From: Bacillus sp. MM2020_1
GTDB lineage: Bacteria > Bacillota > Bacilli > Bacillales > Cytobacillaceae
DNA length: 64,000 bases
Direction of reading: 5' to 3'
Assembly: GCA_011250595.1 (NCBI GenBank)
Contig: JAANMP010000003.1
Coordinates: forward strand, 1 to 64,000
The notes under the pieces were generated by a model. It did not search any database, was not told the origin of the DNA, and saw nothing but the letters and a program-made list of their open reading frames with translations. The first letter of the stretch is position 1. The number at the start of each line of letters is the position of its first letter. A program made the position numbers and the translations under genes. Shown piece after piece: positions 34,957 to 43,490 of this stretch.

Positions 34957-35754
34957 ATGATAAAAAGAATTTCTTTCCTATTTTCAAATTTATTTGAAAG
35001 ACCGCTCTCAAATGATAAGCTCATTGCTGAACGTTACCAAGTGATTTCACATCTCGGAGCAGGTGGTTATGGTCATAGTTACTTGGTTTATGACTTGGTG
35101 TGCGGGCAGAAAAAGGTCTTAAAAGCCTTGCGACTCCATAAAAGATTGACTCAATCGGGACGAAGTGACTTCGAATCAGAGAAAAATCTGCTAAAATCAA
35201 TTGATCATCCTGGTTTTCCAAGGTATTTTGAAGGGGGCGATTTTAATAACATTCCCTTTTACACAATGGAATTTATCGAGGGGCTGAATTTTGAACAGCT
35301 TATTTTTATTGAAGGAAAGAAGATCCTTGAGAAAGAAGCATTTCAAATCATATATGAACTACTAAATCCGATTGAATATTTGCATGATCATCATATAATC
35401 CATAGAGATATTCGCATTCCAAATGTAATTTCCGATGGTACTAAAATAAGGCTTATTGATGTAGGATTAGGAAAACATCTCGAACTTGAATCAGCCGTTC
35501 AAACAACAAGAAAATCGAATCTCCGTAAAGAGGTTATTTATCAAGCCGATTTTTATGGACTGGGACATTTTCTCTTGTTTCTGCTCTATTCCAATTTTAC
35601 ATTTCCAAAACATAAACAGGAAAAGAGCTGGGAAGAGGAACTGGAAATTTCGAATCAGACCAAACACATAATTAGAAGGCTCTTGCAGATTGAACCACCA
35701 TATGAAAACTGTGCCCAAATAAGAGCTGATATAATAAATCTATACTTAGTCTAG
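34957..35754 (+). CDS. Hanks-type serine/threonine protein kinase, soluble
   Basis: Minimal kinase of 265 residues with no membrane helix. Visible subdomains: Gly loop LGAGGYGHSYLV (about 33-44), Lys in KVLKAL (about 55), Glu of helix C in FESEKNLL, catalytic loop HRDIRIPNV and metal-binding LIDVGLG, where DVG replaces DFG. The catalytic Asp and Asn are kept, so activity is likely, though the catalytic-loop Lys is Arg. It resembles the small cytosolic B. subtilis kinase YbdM. It lies between the basic peptide and spo0M, 11 bp from the latter. Confidence 0.88.
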   Translation: MIKRISFLFSNLFERPLSNDKLIAERYQVISHLGAGGYGHSYLVYDLVCGQKKVLKALRLHKRLTQSGRSDFESEKNLLKSIDHPGFPRYFEGGDFNNIPFYTMEFIEGLNFEQLIFIEGKKILEKEAFQIIYELLNPIEYLHDHHIIHRDIRIPNVISDGTKIRLIDVGLGKHLELESAVQTTRKSNLRKEVIYQADFYGLGHFLLFLLYSNFTFPKHKQEKSWEEELEISNQTKHIIRRLLQIEPPYENCAQIRADIINLYLV

Positions 35755-35765
35755 GAGGAGAAAAA

Positions 35766-36536
35766 ATGTCTTTTTTTAACAAAGTATTTGCCAGTGTAGG
35801 AATCGGGTCTGCAGCAGTGGACACAAAGCTTCAAAAAGATACTTATATGCCGGGAGAGACAGTTAATGGTGTAGTTGAAATTAAAGGTGGCAAAGTGGAG
35901 CAGCAGGTGGACGAGATTTATCTCACCTTAAATACCACCTATTTAAGAGAGTCGGACGACAAAAAGTATACTGTTACTGCTTCTATCGACCGGTTTCGAT
36001 TGACTACTCCGTTCACCGTGAGGCCGAATGAGAAAAAGGATATTCCATTTTCCTTTCAGCTCCCTTTTGATACACCACTTTCAATTGGCAGGTCAAAGAT
36101 TTGGGTAACAACAGGTATGGGCATTAAAGGCGGGGTTGATCCAAGCGATAAAGATTATCTTAAAGTTGTACCAAACCAACTAATGTCTGCTGTGTTTAAG
36201 ACAATCGATAACTTAGGCTTTAGAATTCGGGAAGCCGACTGCGAAGAAGCACCGCGCCGATTACGGGGACGTTTACCATTTGTTCAAGAATTTGAGTTTG
36301 TCCCTACTTCAGGATTATTTCGCGGCAGATTAGATGAACTAGAAGTAGTTTTCTTCCCGTCTGGAAATGGCTCGCTTGACATCATGTTCCAAGTAGACCG
36401 GCGGGCAAGAGGGTTAGCTGGATTATTCTCAGAGGCAATGGGAGCAGATGAGACCAACGTACGTTTGTCAGTTTCAAATGCAGATATCCCTAATTTACAA
36501 CAAAAAATCCAAAGCGTAATTCAAAGATATGCATAA
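35766..36536 (+). CDS. spo0M: Sporulation-control protein Spo0M
   Basis: Arrestin-like protein (256 residues) affecting early sporulation and cell-cycle steps. It starts with the family's MSFFNKVFASVGIGSAAVDTKL-type N-terminus; YMPGETVNGVVEIKGG and RRLRGRLPFVQEFEFVP are diagnostic. AGGAGG is well spaced from the ATG. Its tight linkage to the kinase upstream suggests a shared transcript. Confidence 0.95.
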   Translation: MSFFNKVFASVGIGSAAVDTKLQKDTYMPGETVNGVVEIKGGKVEQQVDEIYLTLNTTYLRESDDKKYTVTASIDRFRLTTPFTVRPNEKKDIPFSFQLPFDTPLSIGRSKIWVTTGMGIKGGVDPSDKDYLKVVPNQLMSAVFKTIDNLGFRIREADCEEAPRRLRGRLPFVQEFEFVPTSGLFRGRLDELEVVFFPSGNGSLDIMFQVDRRARGLAGLFSEAMGADETNVRLSVSNADIPNLQQKIQSVIQRYA

Positions 36537-36555
36537 TTGGTTAAAAAAAGTGCGA

Positions 36556-36596
36556 TTCGACAAAAAAAGTGGAACTTCCATGGAGGATTCGACGTT
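36556..36596 (+). promoter_or_regulatory. Two Spo0A-box-like sites upstream of yodL
   Basis: TTCGACAAA at 36556-36564 is the exact reverse complement of the 0A-box TTTGTCGAA. A second, imperfect one (TTCGACGTT) lies at 36588-36596, 32 bp or three helical turns away. The second would overlap the -35 position of a promoter whose -10 is TAGAAT (36613-36618). B. subtilis yodL is, as I recall, Spo0A-activated, which fits. Confidence 0.62.
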
Positions 36597-36606
36597 GTTC
36601 ATAGCT

Positions 36607-36639
36607 AATTATTAGAATAAGCAATTAATTCTAATAATT
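36607..36639. repeat. Perfect 12-bp inverted repeat before yodL
   Basis: AATTATTAGAAT (36607-36618) and ATTCTAATAATT (36628-36639) flank a 9-base spacer, ending one base before the GGAGG ribosome site. It overlaps the proposed -10, so it reads better as a DNA operator than as an RNA hairpin. Confidence 0.7.
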
Positions 36640-36650
36640 GGAGGTATATG

Positions 36651-36959
36651 ATGATCAAGGTATTAACAAAAAGAGCAAGTATACAATATGATGTGACGAT
36701 CTTTCAAACTCCAAAATACCGTGAAAATAAAGGACATACAGAGGTTTATCGAACGACTATTCCCGCAAATAGTCGAGAGCAATGCTTAGCAGAGACTTTT
36801 AGCCGCTTTAATGTTACTGACAGAATACCTGCAAATTATCAAGGGAGATTTCTTTCAACAGGGGATATCATGTTAATTGACGAAGGTCGCGGTGGCCAAC
36901 ACTATTATCAATTAAAGCCTGGCGGCTGGTTCCCTATTAACAGAATAGTTCTCCTGTAA
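36651..36959 (+). CDS. yodL: YodL domain protein
   Basis: A 102-residue protein of the YodL family. YDVTIFQTPKYRENKGHTEVYR, FNVTDRIPANYQGRFLSTGDI and LKPGGWFPINRI match B. subtilis YodL throughout. Of two adjacent ATGs, 36651 has better spacing (six bases) from GGAGG. From memory, YodL affects cell shape through MreB-family proteins when over-produced and is expressed early in sporulation. Confidence 0.9.
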   Translation: MIKVLTKRASIQYDVTIFQTPKYRENKGHTEVYRTTIPANSREQCLAETFSRFNVTDRIPANYQGRFLSTGDIMLIDEGRGGQHYYQLKPGGWFPINRIVLL

Positions 36960-36964
36960 TTAAA

Positions 36965-36998
36965 AAACCTAAGGAGCGTTCCTTAGGTTTATTTTTTT
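36965..36998 (+). terminator. Intrinsic terminator of yodL
   Basis: AAACCTAAGGA / TCCTTAGGTTT stem, 4-nt loop, T-rich tail. Confidence 0.9.
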
Positions 36999-37015
36999 AA
37001 AATAACTTAGATGAG

Positions 37016-37162
37016 TGTCCAGCTCCGGCGCCCAGCGGCTAGTGGACTTCGCCCTTTTCCCTACGATAAGTCAACATCGAATCACTATCGCTCTTCGTGT
37101 TTCCTTTATCTCAGTCAAAGTGCTCCAGTCCATACGCCGCTAAACGGGCGCTTCCGCATTTC
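37016..37162. repeat. Long structured Bacillus intergenic repeat element
   Basis: Begins GTGTCCAGCTCCGGCGCCCAG and ends GCTAAACGGGCGCTTCCGCA. The ends can pair (GCGCCC with GGGCGC; AGCGGC with GCCGCT), and the middle contains GATAAGTCAACATCGA and TTCCTTTATCTC, which I recognise from memory as an abundant non-coding element in Bacillaceae genomes. It has higher GC than its flanks and encodes nothing. It runs up to the 3' end of the small gene at 37163. Confidence 0.82.
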
Positions 37163-37291
37163 TTAATGCTTTCGTCCGCCATTTGCACTGTTTTCTTTTG
37201 CATGTGCATTGTGTTCTGCCTCAATGGCCTCGGCAGGGATATGATTATTTTTCTTCGGTGAGTTAGTACGGCTTCGATGTTTTTTACCCAT
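37163..37291 (-). CDS. Small basic spore-type protein
   Basis: A 42-residue ORF starting MGKKHRSRTNSPKKNNHIP and ending GGRKH, with GGAGGGAG six bases before the ATG. Charged, Asn/His/Lys-rich, without hydrophobic core or Cys, like several minor small acid-soluble spore proteins of Bacillus. Specific family not recognised. Its stop abuts the repeat element, suggesting the element inserted just behind it. Confidence 0.65.
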   Translation of the reverse strand: MGKKHRSRTNSPKKNNHIPAEAIEAEHNAHAKENSANGGRKH

Positions 37292-37441
37292 GAATATCTC
37301 CCTCCAATCTAAAAATAGCTTCCCACAAAATAATAAATTCATGTCTGTTTCATTGAAGAGTTTCTCATTAGAAAATGTTTATGTTATATTGTCAATGATA
37401 CAGTTTTATGACTGTTGTAGTGAATGATTGGAGGAATATGG

Positions 37442-38146
37442 ATGAGTGTACATATTGGTGCGAAGGAAAATGAAATTGCTGAAACAGTATTATTACCTGG
37501 GGACCCACTTCGGGCAAAATATATCGCAGAAACTTTTTTAGAAGATGCAAAATGTTACAATGAAGTACGAAATATGTTTGGTTTTACGGGGACATATAAA
37601 GGACAACGAATTTCGGTTCAAGGGACTGGAATGGGAGTCCCTTCCATTTCTATTTATATAAATGAACTCATGCAAAGTTATAACGTCCAAAATCTGATTC
37701 GAGTTGGCACATGTGGAGCGATTCAAAAAGATGTAAAGGTTCGTGATGTCATTTTGGCAATGACAAGCTCCACCGACTCTAATATGAATCGTCTTACCTT
37801 CGGTCATGTTGATTTTGCCCCTACTGCAAATTTTGATTTACTCCGTAAGGCATATGATGCAGGGGTAGCAAAAGGACTTAACTTGAAAGTAGGAAATATT
37901 TTTACTGCAGATTCATTTTATAATGATAATGCAGAACTTGAAAAATGGGCTAAGTATCAAATTCTTGCGATTGAAATGGAAACCACTGCCCTTTATACAT
38001 TAGCGGCTAAATTTGACCGCAGAGCACTTTCGGTTTTAACCGTAAGCGATCACATTTTAACAGGTGAAGAAACAACAGCAGAAGAAAGACAATTAACCTT
38101 TAACGATATGATCGAAGTAGCATTAGAAGCTGCGATAAAAGAATAA
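37442..38146 (+). CDS. deoD: Purine-nucleoside phosphorylase DeoD
   Basis: Hexameric DeoD-type enzyme (234 residues) that splits purine nucleosides with phosphate. It starts [14 protein letters not shown], with [26 protein letters not shown] and the [13 protein letters not shown] substrate loop; the catalytic Asp is in [15 protein letters not shown] is seven bases before the ATG at 37442; the upstream GTG-type start is less likely. Located after yodL much as in B. subtilis. Confidence 0.96.
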   Translation: MSVHIGAKENEIAETVLLPGDPLRAKYIAETFLEDAKCYNEVRNMFGFTGTYKGQRISVQGTGMGVPSISIYINELMQSYNVQNLIRVGTCGAIQKDVKVRDVILAMTSSTDSNMNRLTFGHVDFAPTANFDLLRKAYDAGVAKGLNLKVGNIFTADSFYNDNAELEKWAKYQILAIEMETTALYTLAAKFDRRALSVLTVSDHILTGEETTAEERQLTFNDMIEVALEAAIKE

Positions 38147-38155
38147 CCAATAATG

Positions 38156-38185
38156 AGCCTCTTCCAATAGGATGAGGCTTTTTTA
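38156..38185 (+). terminator. Intrinsic terminator of deoD
   Basis: AGCCTCTTCC / GGATGAGGCT stem with one mismatch, 4-nt loop, then T run. Confidence 0.85.
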
Positions 38186-38319
38186 ATTTTTCTACTTAAC
38201 AGGAAAACACTGCCAATGTGGAGAATAAATAAAAAACAACTCCTATGTGACAAAAATCATCGAAAGACCTCATAATAAGGCATAAATTAAATATAGAAAT
38301 AATGTTTGATAAAAATCAT

Positions 38320-38352
38320 TTGACCAAATATACGCTGCGGGGGTATAGTATA
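38320..38352 (+). promoter_or_regulatory. copA promoter with CsoR-like operator
   Basis: TTGACC (38320-38325), 18-bp spacer, TATAGT (38344-38349). Between and over the -10 lies TACGCTGCGGGGGTATAGTA, close to the copper-repressor operator of B. subtilis copZA as I remember it (TACCCTATGGGGGTATGGTA). A CsoR dimer bound here would block polymerase. The csoR gene itself is not adjacent. Confidence 0.72.
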
Positions 38353-38372
38353 TATTATAAGAGGTGATCAAA

Positions 38373-40565
38373 ATGAAGGAGCAGCTCAAATTAGATATTA
38401 CCGGAATGACCTGTGCAGCCTGTTCAACGAGAATTGAAAAAGTACTTAATAAGATGGACAGCGTTGAGGCAAACGTCAATTTGGCAATGGAAAGTGCAGC
38501 TATTTCTTTCGATAAAGAACTTGTTTCCAGTCATGATATTATTACTAAAATAGAAAAACTTGGTTATGAAGCAAAAGAAAAGGTTAACAGGAGCACCAAA
38601 CAACAGTATAAAGAAGAGGAGATAAAACAGAAAAAACGAACGTTTCTTCTTTCGGTCATTCTGTCAATCCCCCTTTTATATACCATGCTTGCACATTTGC
38701 CTGTGGATCTTGGTTTACCCATGCCGCATATACTAATGAATCCTTGGTTCCAGTTGCTATTAGCAACGCCGGTTCAGTTTTATATAGGTGGCCCTTTTTA
38801 TTTAGGTGCCTATAAAGCTCTGAAAAATAAAAGTGCTAATATGGATGTTCTGGTTTCGTTAGGAACTTCGGCCGCTTATTTTTATAGCCTGGCTGAAGGA
38901 TTGAAAACAATTGGAAACCCTGCTTATATGCCACATCTTTATTTTGAAACAAGTGCTGTTCTGATTACTTTAATTCTATTGGGAAAATTATTTGAAACGA
39001 TGGCAAAGGGGAAAACAACGATTGCGATTTCGAAGTTGTTAAGTCTCCAAGCAAAAGAAGCTACGGTCCTAAGGGAAGGTAAGGAACTTCGAATTCCACT
39101 TGAAGAAGTGAACGTTTCTGATTACCTGTTAGTCAAACCAGGGGAAAAAATACCTGTTGATGGATTGATCAGCTTAGGGCAATCTTCTATTGATGAATCC
39201 ATGATTACTGGTGAGTCCATCCCCGTTGAAAAATCCGTTGGCGACAGTGTTATTGGTTCGACAATAAATAAGAATGGTACTCTTACTATTAAAGCAATAA
39301 AGGTTGGCAAGGACACAGCGCTTGCTTCAATTATTAAGATTGTCGAGGAAGCCCAAGGCAGCAAAGCACCAATCCAACGGGTCGCGGATACAATATCAGG
39401 TTATTTTGTCCCTGTGGTGGTTGCTATCTCATTATTAACATTCTTGATTTGGTACTTCTTCGTGAGTTCTGGAGATTTCCCTTCTGCATTAGAAACATCC
39501 ATTGCTGTTCTCGTTATTGCCTGTCCATGTGCGCTTGGATTAGCAACTCCCACATCTATCATGGTTGGTACAGGTAAGGGGGCGGAAATGGGTATCCTTT
39601 TTAAAGGTGGGGAGCATTTAGAAACAGCCCATAAAATCAATGCAATCGTCCTTGATAAAACAGGCACGATTACAAAAGGACAACCTACTGTAACCGATTT
39701 TATAGCTTATCAAGACGAGAAAAAAGTACTCCAATACCTCGTTTCAGCAGAGAAGTCTTCAGAGCATCCACTTGCTGAAGCGATTGTGAAATACGGAGTT
39801 GAAAAAAGATCAAGCACCCTGCCGGTGAAAAGGTTTAAGGCTGTCCCTGGATATGGTATCGAAGCAAAAATAGGTGAGGATGAAATATTTGTCGGTACCC
39901 GTAAACTGATGACTCTAAAAAATATTCCCAGTATGGTCGGTGAACAAGACCTGGCCCGATTGGAAAACGAAGGAAAAACTGCGATGTTCATTGCCATAAA
40001 TTCCAATATAATGGGTGTTGTGGCTGTTGCTGATACGGTTAAAGAAACAGCGAAACTGGCGGTTCAGCAATTAAACCAATTAGGAATTAAGGTGTTTATG
40101 TTAACGGGTGATAATGAACGCACAGCCAAAGCCATTGCAAATCAAGTCGGAATAACGAATGTTATTGCAGAAGTCCTTCCTGAGGAAAAAGCCAATCATG
40201 TCAAAGAACTACAGCTAAAAGGGTTGAAAGTGGCCATGGTAGGCGATGGAATAAATGATGCACCTGCCCTTGTCGTTGCGGATATTGGGATTGCAATCGG
40301 TACGGGTACGGATGTGGCGATTGAAGCGGCTGATATTACCATTCTTGGTGGAGAATTAACCTTGATTCCGAAGGCGATGGCGTTAAGTAAACTAACGATG
40401 CAAAATATTCGCCAAAATCTTTTTTGGGCACTTGTTTATAATTCAGGGGGAATTCCCATTGCAGCCCTAGGTTTGTTAGCCCCATGGGTGGCTGGCGCAG
40501 CGATGGCATTTAGTTCCGTATCCGTTGTGTCTAACTCACTTCGATTGAAGCGAGTTAAAATATAA
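38373..40565 (+). CDS. copA: Copper-exporting P-type ATPase CopA
   Basis: P1B-type ATPase (730 residues) that pumps Cu(I) out of the cytosol. One N-terminal metal-binding domain (GMTCAAC, about residue 12) instead of the two in B. subtilis CopA. Then eight membrane helices with the CPC site (ACPCALG), the TGES actuator, DKTGT phosphorylation site (Asp about 430) and GDGINDAP. Start at 38373, after GAGGTG; the GTG at 38364 lies in that ribosome site. Followed by copZ in the same operon. Confidence 0.96.
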   Translation: MKEQLKLDITGMTCAACSTRIEKVLNKMDSVEANVNLAMESAAISFDKELVSSHDIITKIEKLGYEAKEKVNRSTKQQYKEEEIKQKKRTFLLSVILSIPLLYTMLAHLPVDLGLPMPHILMNPWFQLLLATPVQFYIGGPFYLGAYKALKNKSANMDVLVSLGTSAAYFYSLAEGLKTIGNPAYMPHLYFETSAVLITLILLGKLFETMAKGKTTIAISKLLSLQAKEATVLREGKELRIPLEEVNVSDYLLVKPGEKIPVDGLISLGQSSIDESMITGESIPVEKSVGDSVIGSTINKNGTLTIKAIKVGKDTALASIIKIVEEAQGSKAPIQRVADTISGYFVPVVVAISLLTFLIWYFFVSSGDFPSALETSIAVLVIACPCALGLATPTSIMVGTGKGAEMGILFKGGEHLETAHKINAIVLDKTGTITKGQPTVTDFIAYQDEKKVLQYLVSAEKSSEHPLAEAIVKYGVEKRSSTLPVKRFKAVPGYGIEAKIGEDEIFVGTRKLMTLKNIPSMVGEQDLARLENEGKTAMFIAINSNIMGVVAVADTVKETAKLAVQQLNQLGIKVFMLTGDNERTAKAIANQVGITNVIAEVLPEEKANHVKELQLKGLKVAMVGDGINDAPALVVADIGIAIGTGTDVAIEAADITILGGELTLIPKAMALSKLTMQNIRQNLFWALVYNSGGIPIAALGLLAPWVAGAAMAFSSVSVVSNSLRLKRVKI

Positions 40566-40590
40566 ATAAAAATAAAGTGAGGTAATTTTC

Positions 40591-40797
40591 ATGGAGAAAA
40601 CAACATTACAGGTATCAGGAATGACTTGCGGACATTGTGAAAAGGCAGTGAAAACTGCACTTCTTAATGTAGAAGGTGTAAGTGAAGTAAGTGTTTCTTT
40701 AAAAGATGGCAAGGTTGAGGTTGGACATGATGTAAGCAAAGCACCTCTTGGGAAGTTAAAAGAAACCGTCGAAGATCAAGGTTATGATGTGGTATAA
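40591..40797 (+). CDS. copZ: Copper chaperone CopZ
   Basis: A 68-residue ferredoxin-fold Cu(I) carrier with GMTCGHCEKAV (MxCxxC) at the N-terminus, handing copper to CopA. GTGAGG precedes the ATG, 25 bp after copA. In B. subtilis copZ precedes copA; here it follows. Confidence 0.96.
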   Translation: MEKTTLQVSGMTCGHCEKAVKTALLNVEGVSEVSVSLKDGKVEVGHDVSKAPLGKLKETVEDQGYDVV

Positions 40798-40801
40798 ATA
40801 T

Positions 40802-40836
40802 AAACGGTACTTACCATTTGGTAAGTACCGTTTTTT
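40802..40836 (+). terminator. Intrinsic terminator of copA-copZ
   Basis: AAACGGTACTTACC / GGTAAGTACCGTTT, 14-bp stem, 4-nt loop, T run. Confidence 0.93.
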
Positions 40837-40919
40837 AAATTAATAATTTCACTAACTTTTCTTTGTTAATTTTATGTAAAAGATGTTATTCTAATCATTA
40901 AGGGTTATTTTTATGGTTA

Positions 40920-42431
40920 ATGAAAGTGGTGAAGGCTTTGAAAGACGAGAAGAATGAACAAGCAAAAGTGGAAGAATCAAACGTTGAACAAGGGCAAGGA
41001 TTAGAAATTAAATCAGGATACATACGATTAAAGAAATTTCATTTTATCATGCTGTTGTTTTTGGTTGTGTTTCTATCGGCGGGAATAACAACCTTTGCCC
41101 TTGCATTTGGAGATGAAAAGGTAGTTACAGTTGGAACAGAAAGACCAGAATTTGATAAACTCTATGAAGCATTTGATACATTGAAAAGTGGTTATTATAA
41201 GAATATTGACCAAAAAAAGGCCATCAATGGCGCAATTAATGGAATGGTGGAGTCACTCGATGACCCCTATTCAGATTATATGAGTAATGAAGAAGCCGAA
41301 AGTTTTCATGGCAGCATTTCTTCATCTTTTCAAGGGATTGGTGCTGAAATTCAGGAAAAGGACAGCCATATCGTTATTGTTTCTCCAATCAAAGGTTCTC
41401 CTGCTGAAAAAGCAGGGTTAAAACCAAACGACATGATTATGTCCGTGAATGGAAAAAGCCTTCAAGGGATGAATTCTACTCAAGCAGTAACGCTCATTCG
41501 TGGAAAAAAGGGGACAAAGGTGGAGTTGTCTATCCAACGTCCCGGAACAGATGCACCAATGACTGTGCCAATTATCCGTGATGACATACCGATTGAAACC
41601 GTTTATGGTGAAATGGTGGGTGACGGTATTGCCAAGGTTCAAATTACAAGCTTTTCCAGTAATACATCAAAGGAGCTAGTTGAGACTTTGAATGAGTTAA
41701 ATGGGAAAGGAATGAAGGGTCTGGTTTTAGACTTACGCCAAAATCCAGGCGGTTTATTGGACCAAGCCATTTCGATTTCGAGCATGTTCGTTCCAAAAGG
41801 GAAATTAGTTTTAAAAGTAGAAGATCGAAATGGAAAGATTAAAGAATATCCTTCACAAAATGAAGGAAACCCAAATCTTCCATTGGTAGTTTTAATTGAT
41901 AAAGGAAGTGCCAGTGCATCAGAAATACTTGCTGCAGCAGTAAAAGAATCCGCAGGTGTGAAATTAATCGGAGAAAAGTCTTTTGGGAAAGGAACAGTCC
42001 AGACTGCTTCAGATTTCAAGGATGGCTCAAACCTTAAATTCACAACAGCGAAATGGTTAACACCGAACGGAAATTGGATTCATAAAAAGGGGATCAATCC
42101 TGATGTTGCAGTAGCCTTACCTGAATTTGCAACCTTAACAATTATTAATCCTGATAAGGAACTAAAACTAACTACATCATCGACTGAAGTTCAAACGGCT
42201 CAAAAGATGCTCAAAGCAATTGGGTATAATCCAGGACGGACAGATGGATTTTTTGATAAAAAAACAAAAGCTGCCGTTACTGCCTTCCAAAAAGCTAACA
42301 AGCTCCCAGTCAATGGAGTTTTAAAAGGTGATTCCACCATGAAACTAATGGAGTTATTAAGAGATAAAATCAAAACAAGTGATACACAAATGCAAGAGGC
42401 AGTCAAAGTATTAAAGGGAACGATGAAATAA
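40920..42431 (+). CDS. C-terminal processing serine protease (CtpA/CtpB, family S41)
   Basis: Membrane-anchored periplasmic-side protease (503 residues). Domains: cytoplasmic acidic head, one helix (about 43-63), PDZ (about 128-210, with IGAEIQEKDSHIVIVSPIKGSPAEKAGL), S41 catalytic core with KGSASASEI (nucleophile Ser) and GEKSFGKGTVQ (catalytic Lys), and a C-terminal peptidoglycan-binding domain (AQKMLKAIGYNPGRTDGFFD). CtpB cleaves SpoIVFA to help activate SigK in sporulation; whether this is CtpA or CtpB cannot be told here. The start is uncertain: TTG at 40938 with AGTGGTG is an alternative. Confidence 0.92.
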   Translation: MKVVKALKDEKNEQAKVEESNVEQGQGLEIKSGYIRLKKFHFIMLLFLVVFLSAGITTFALAFGDEKVVTVGTERPEFDKLYEAFDTLKSGYYKNIDQKKAINGAINGMVESLDDPYSDYMSNEEAESFHGSISSSFQGIGAEIQEKDSHIVIVSPIKGSPAEKAGLKPNDMIMSVNGKSLQGMNSTQAVTLIRGKKGTKVELSIQRPGTDAPMTVPIIRDDIPIETVYGEMVGDGIAKVQITSFSSNTSKELVETLNELNGKGMKGLVLDLRQNPGGLLDQAISISSMFVPKGKLVLKVEDRNGKIKEYPSQNEGNPNLPLVVLIDKGSASASEILAAAVKESAGVKLIGEKSFGKGTVQTASDFKDGSNLKFTTAKWLTPNGNWIHKKGINPDVAVALPEFATLTIINPDKELKLTTSSTEVQTAQKMLKAIGYNPGRTDGFFDKKTKAAVTAFQKANKLPVNGVLKGDSTMKLMELLRDKIKTSDTQMQEAVKVLKGTMK

Positions 42432-42441
42432 ACAAGAGGTG

Positions 42442-42475
42442 ACCCGACTCTCTAGAGTTGGGTTCATTTTTTTTA
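42442..42475 (+). terminator. Intrinsic terminator of the ctp gene
   Basis: ACCCGACTCT / AGAGTTGGGT stem with one G-U, then TCATTTTTTTT. Confidence 0.87.
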
Positions 42476-42490
42476 GAAAGGGAATAGAGG

Positions 42491-43405
42491 ATGAAAAAAG
42501 CTGAGGTTTACTTATTATCCGGATTTTTAGGCAGCGGGAAAACAACCCTGTTAAAACGTTTGTTAGAGGATGAACAGATATCAGGAAGAAAAACAGCCGT
42601 TATGATGAATGAACTAGGGAAAGTCTCGATCGACTCTGATGCAGTTGCAGGGGAGGATGTTTCCTTAAAAGAGCTGCTAGGCGGCTGTATATGCTGTTCC
42701 ATTCAAGACAAGCTTGAAGCCCAGCTGCAAGGCTTGCTGCTAGATGAAAAACCGGACGTCATTTATATTGAGACAACTGGTGCTGCACACCCTGTGGAGG
42801 TAATAGATGCAATCCTTTCTCCATTGTTTGCAGATAAATTATTGATAAAAGGCATACTAACAACAGTAGATGGTACGAGATGGATGGACAGAAAATTATT
42901 AAGTCCTCAGCTTCAGCAATTGATTCTCGAGCAAGTTAGGCATGCGGACTTTATTGTTATTAACAAAATGAATGAATTAGAAGCGAAAGAACAAGCAAAG
43001 ATAACCTTCGAAATTCAATCGATCAATCCAAATGCTAGATGTCTTCTCACTAATTATTCACAGGTGCCACTTGATCAGTTGCGAAAGCTTTCTGTTTCTT
43101 TCGAAAAGGTTGAGCAAAAATCACAGCAAATAAAATTAAATTTATCGACCTTTGTTTATCAATTTAAAACTGCCATTAGCCATACCGAATTTGAGAATTT
43201 TTTAAAAAGTTTACCTGATAGCATTTTCCGAATAAAGGGTTATGTTAAATTTGATTATTCGGATTTTCCTTTCTTATTTCAATATTCATATGGGATGCCG
43301 ATTTATTTAAAAGAGGACATGAATATGCCATTAAACCTTGTGTTTATTGGTGAAGATATAAGTTGGGGAGAGATTGAAACGCAACTAGGGAATCTTGAAC
43401 TGTAA
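42491..43405 (+). CDS. COG0523 (CobW/P47K) GTPase, putative metallochaperone
   Basis: G3E-family GTPase (304 residues). P-loop GFLGSGKTTLL (about 11-21), the metal-binding GGCICCS (CxCC, about 65-70), IETTGAAHP and INKMNELE (G4). Proteins of this family deliver zinc, cobalt or nickel; ZagA (YciC) of B. subtilis is a zinc example. No Zur box was recognised upstream. The short C-terminal domain (to about residue 300) lacks the long His-rich stretch of other members. AAAGGGAATAGAGG precedes the ATG. Confidence 0.9.
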   Translation: MKKAEVYLLSGFLGSGKTTLLKRLLEDEQISGRKTAVMMNELGKVSIDSDAVAGEDVSLKELLGGCICCSIQDKLEAQLQGLLLDEKPDVIYIETTGAAHPVEVIDAILSPLFADKLLIKGILTTVDGTRWMDRKLLSPQLQQLILEQVRHADFIVINKMNELEAKEQAKITFEIQSINPNARCLLTNYSQVPLDQLRKLSVSFEKVEQKSQQIKLNLSTFVYQFKTAISHTEFENFLKSLPDSIFRIKGYVKFDYSDFPFLFQYSYGMPIYLKEDMNMPLNLVFIGEDISWGEIETQLGNLEL

Positions 43406-43490
43406 GAAAAATACCATGATTTTATGAATGATAAATTCCTCTTCAGGTAACTCTTTTAATGTAGCAAAGTTTTTGTACAAGGAGGATACA

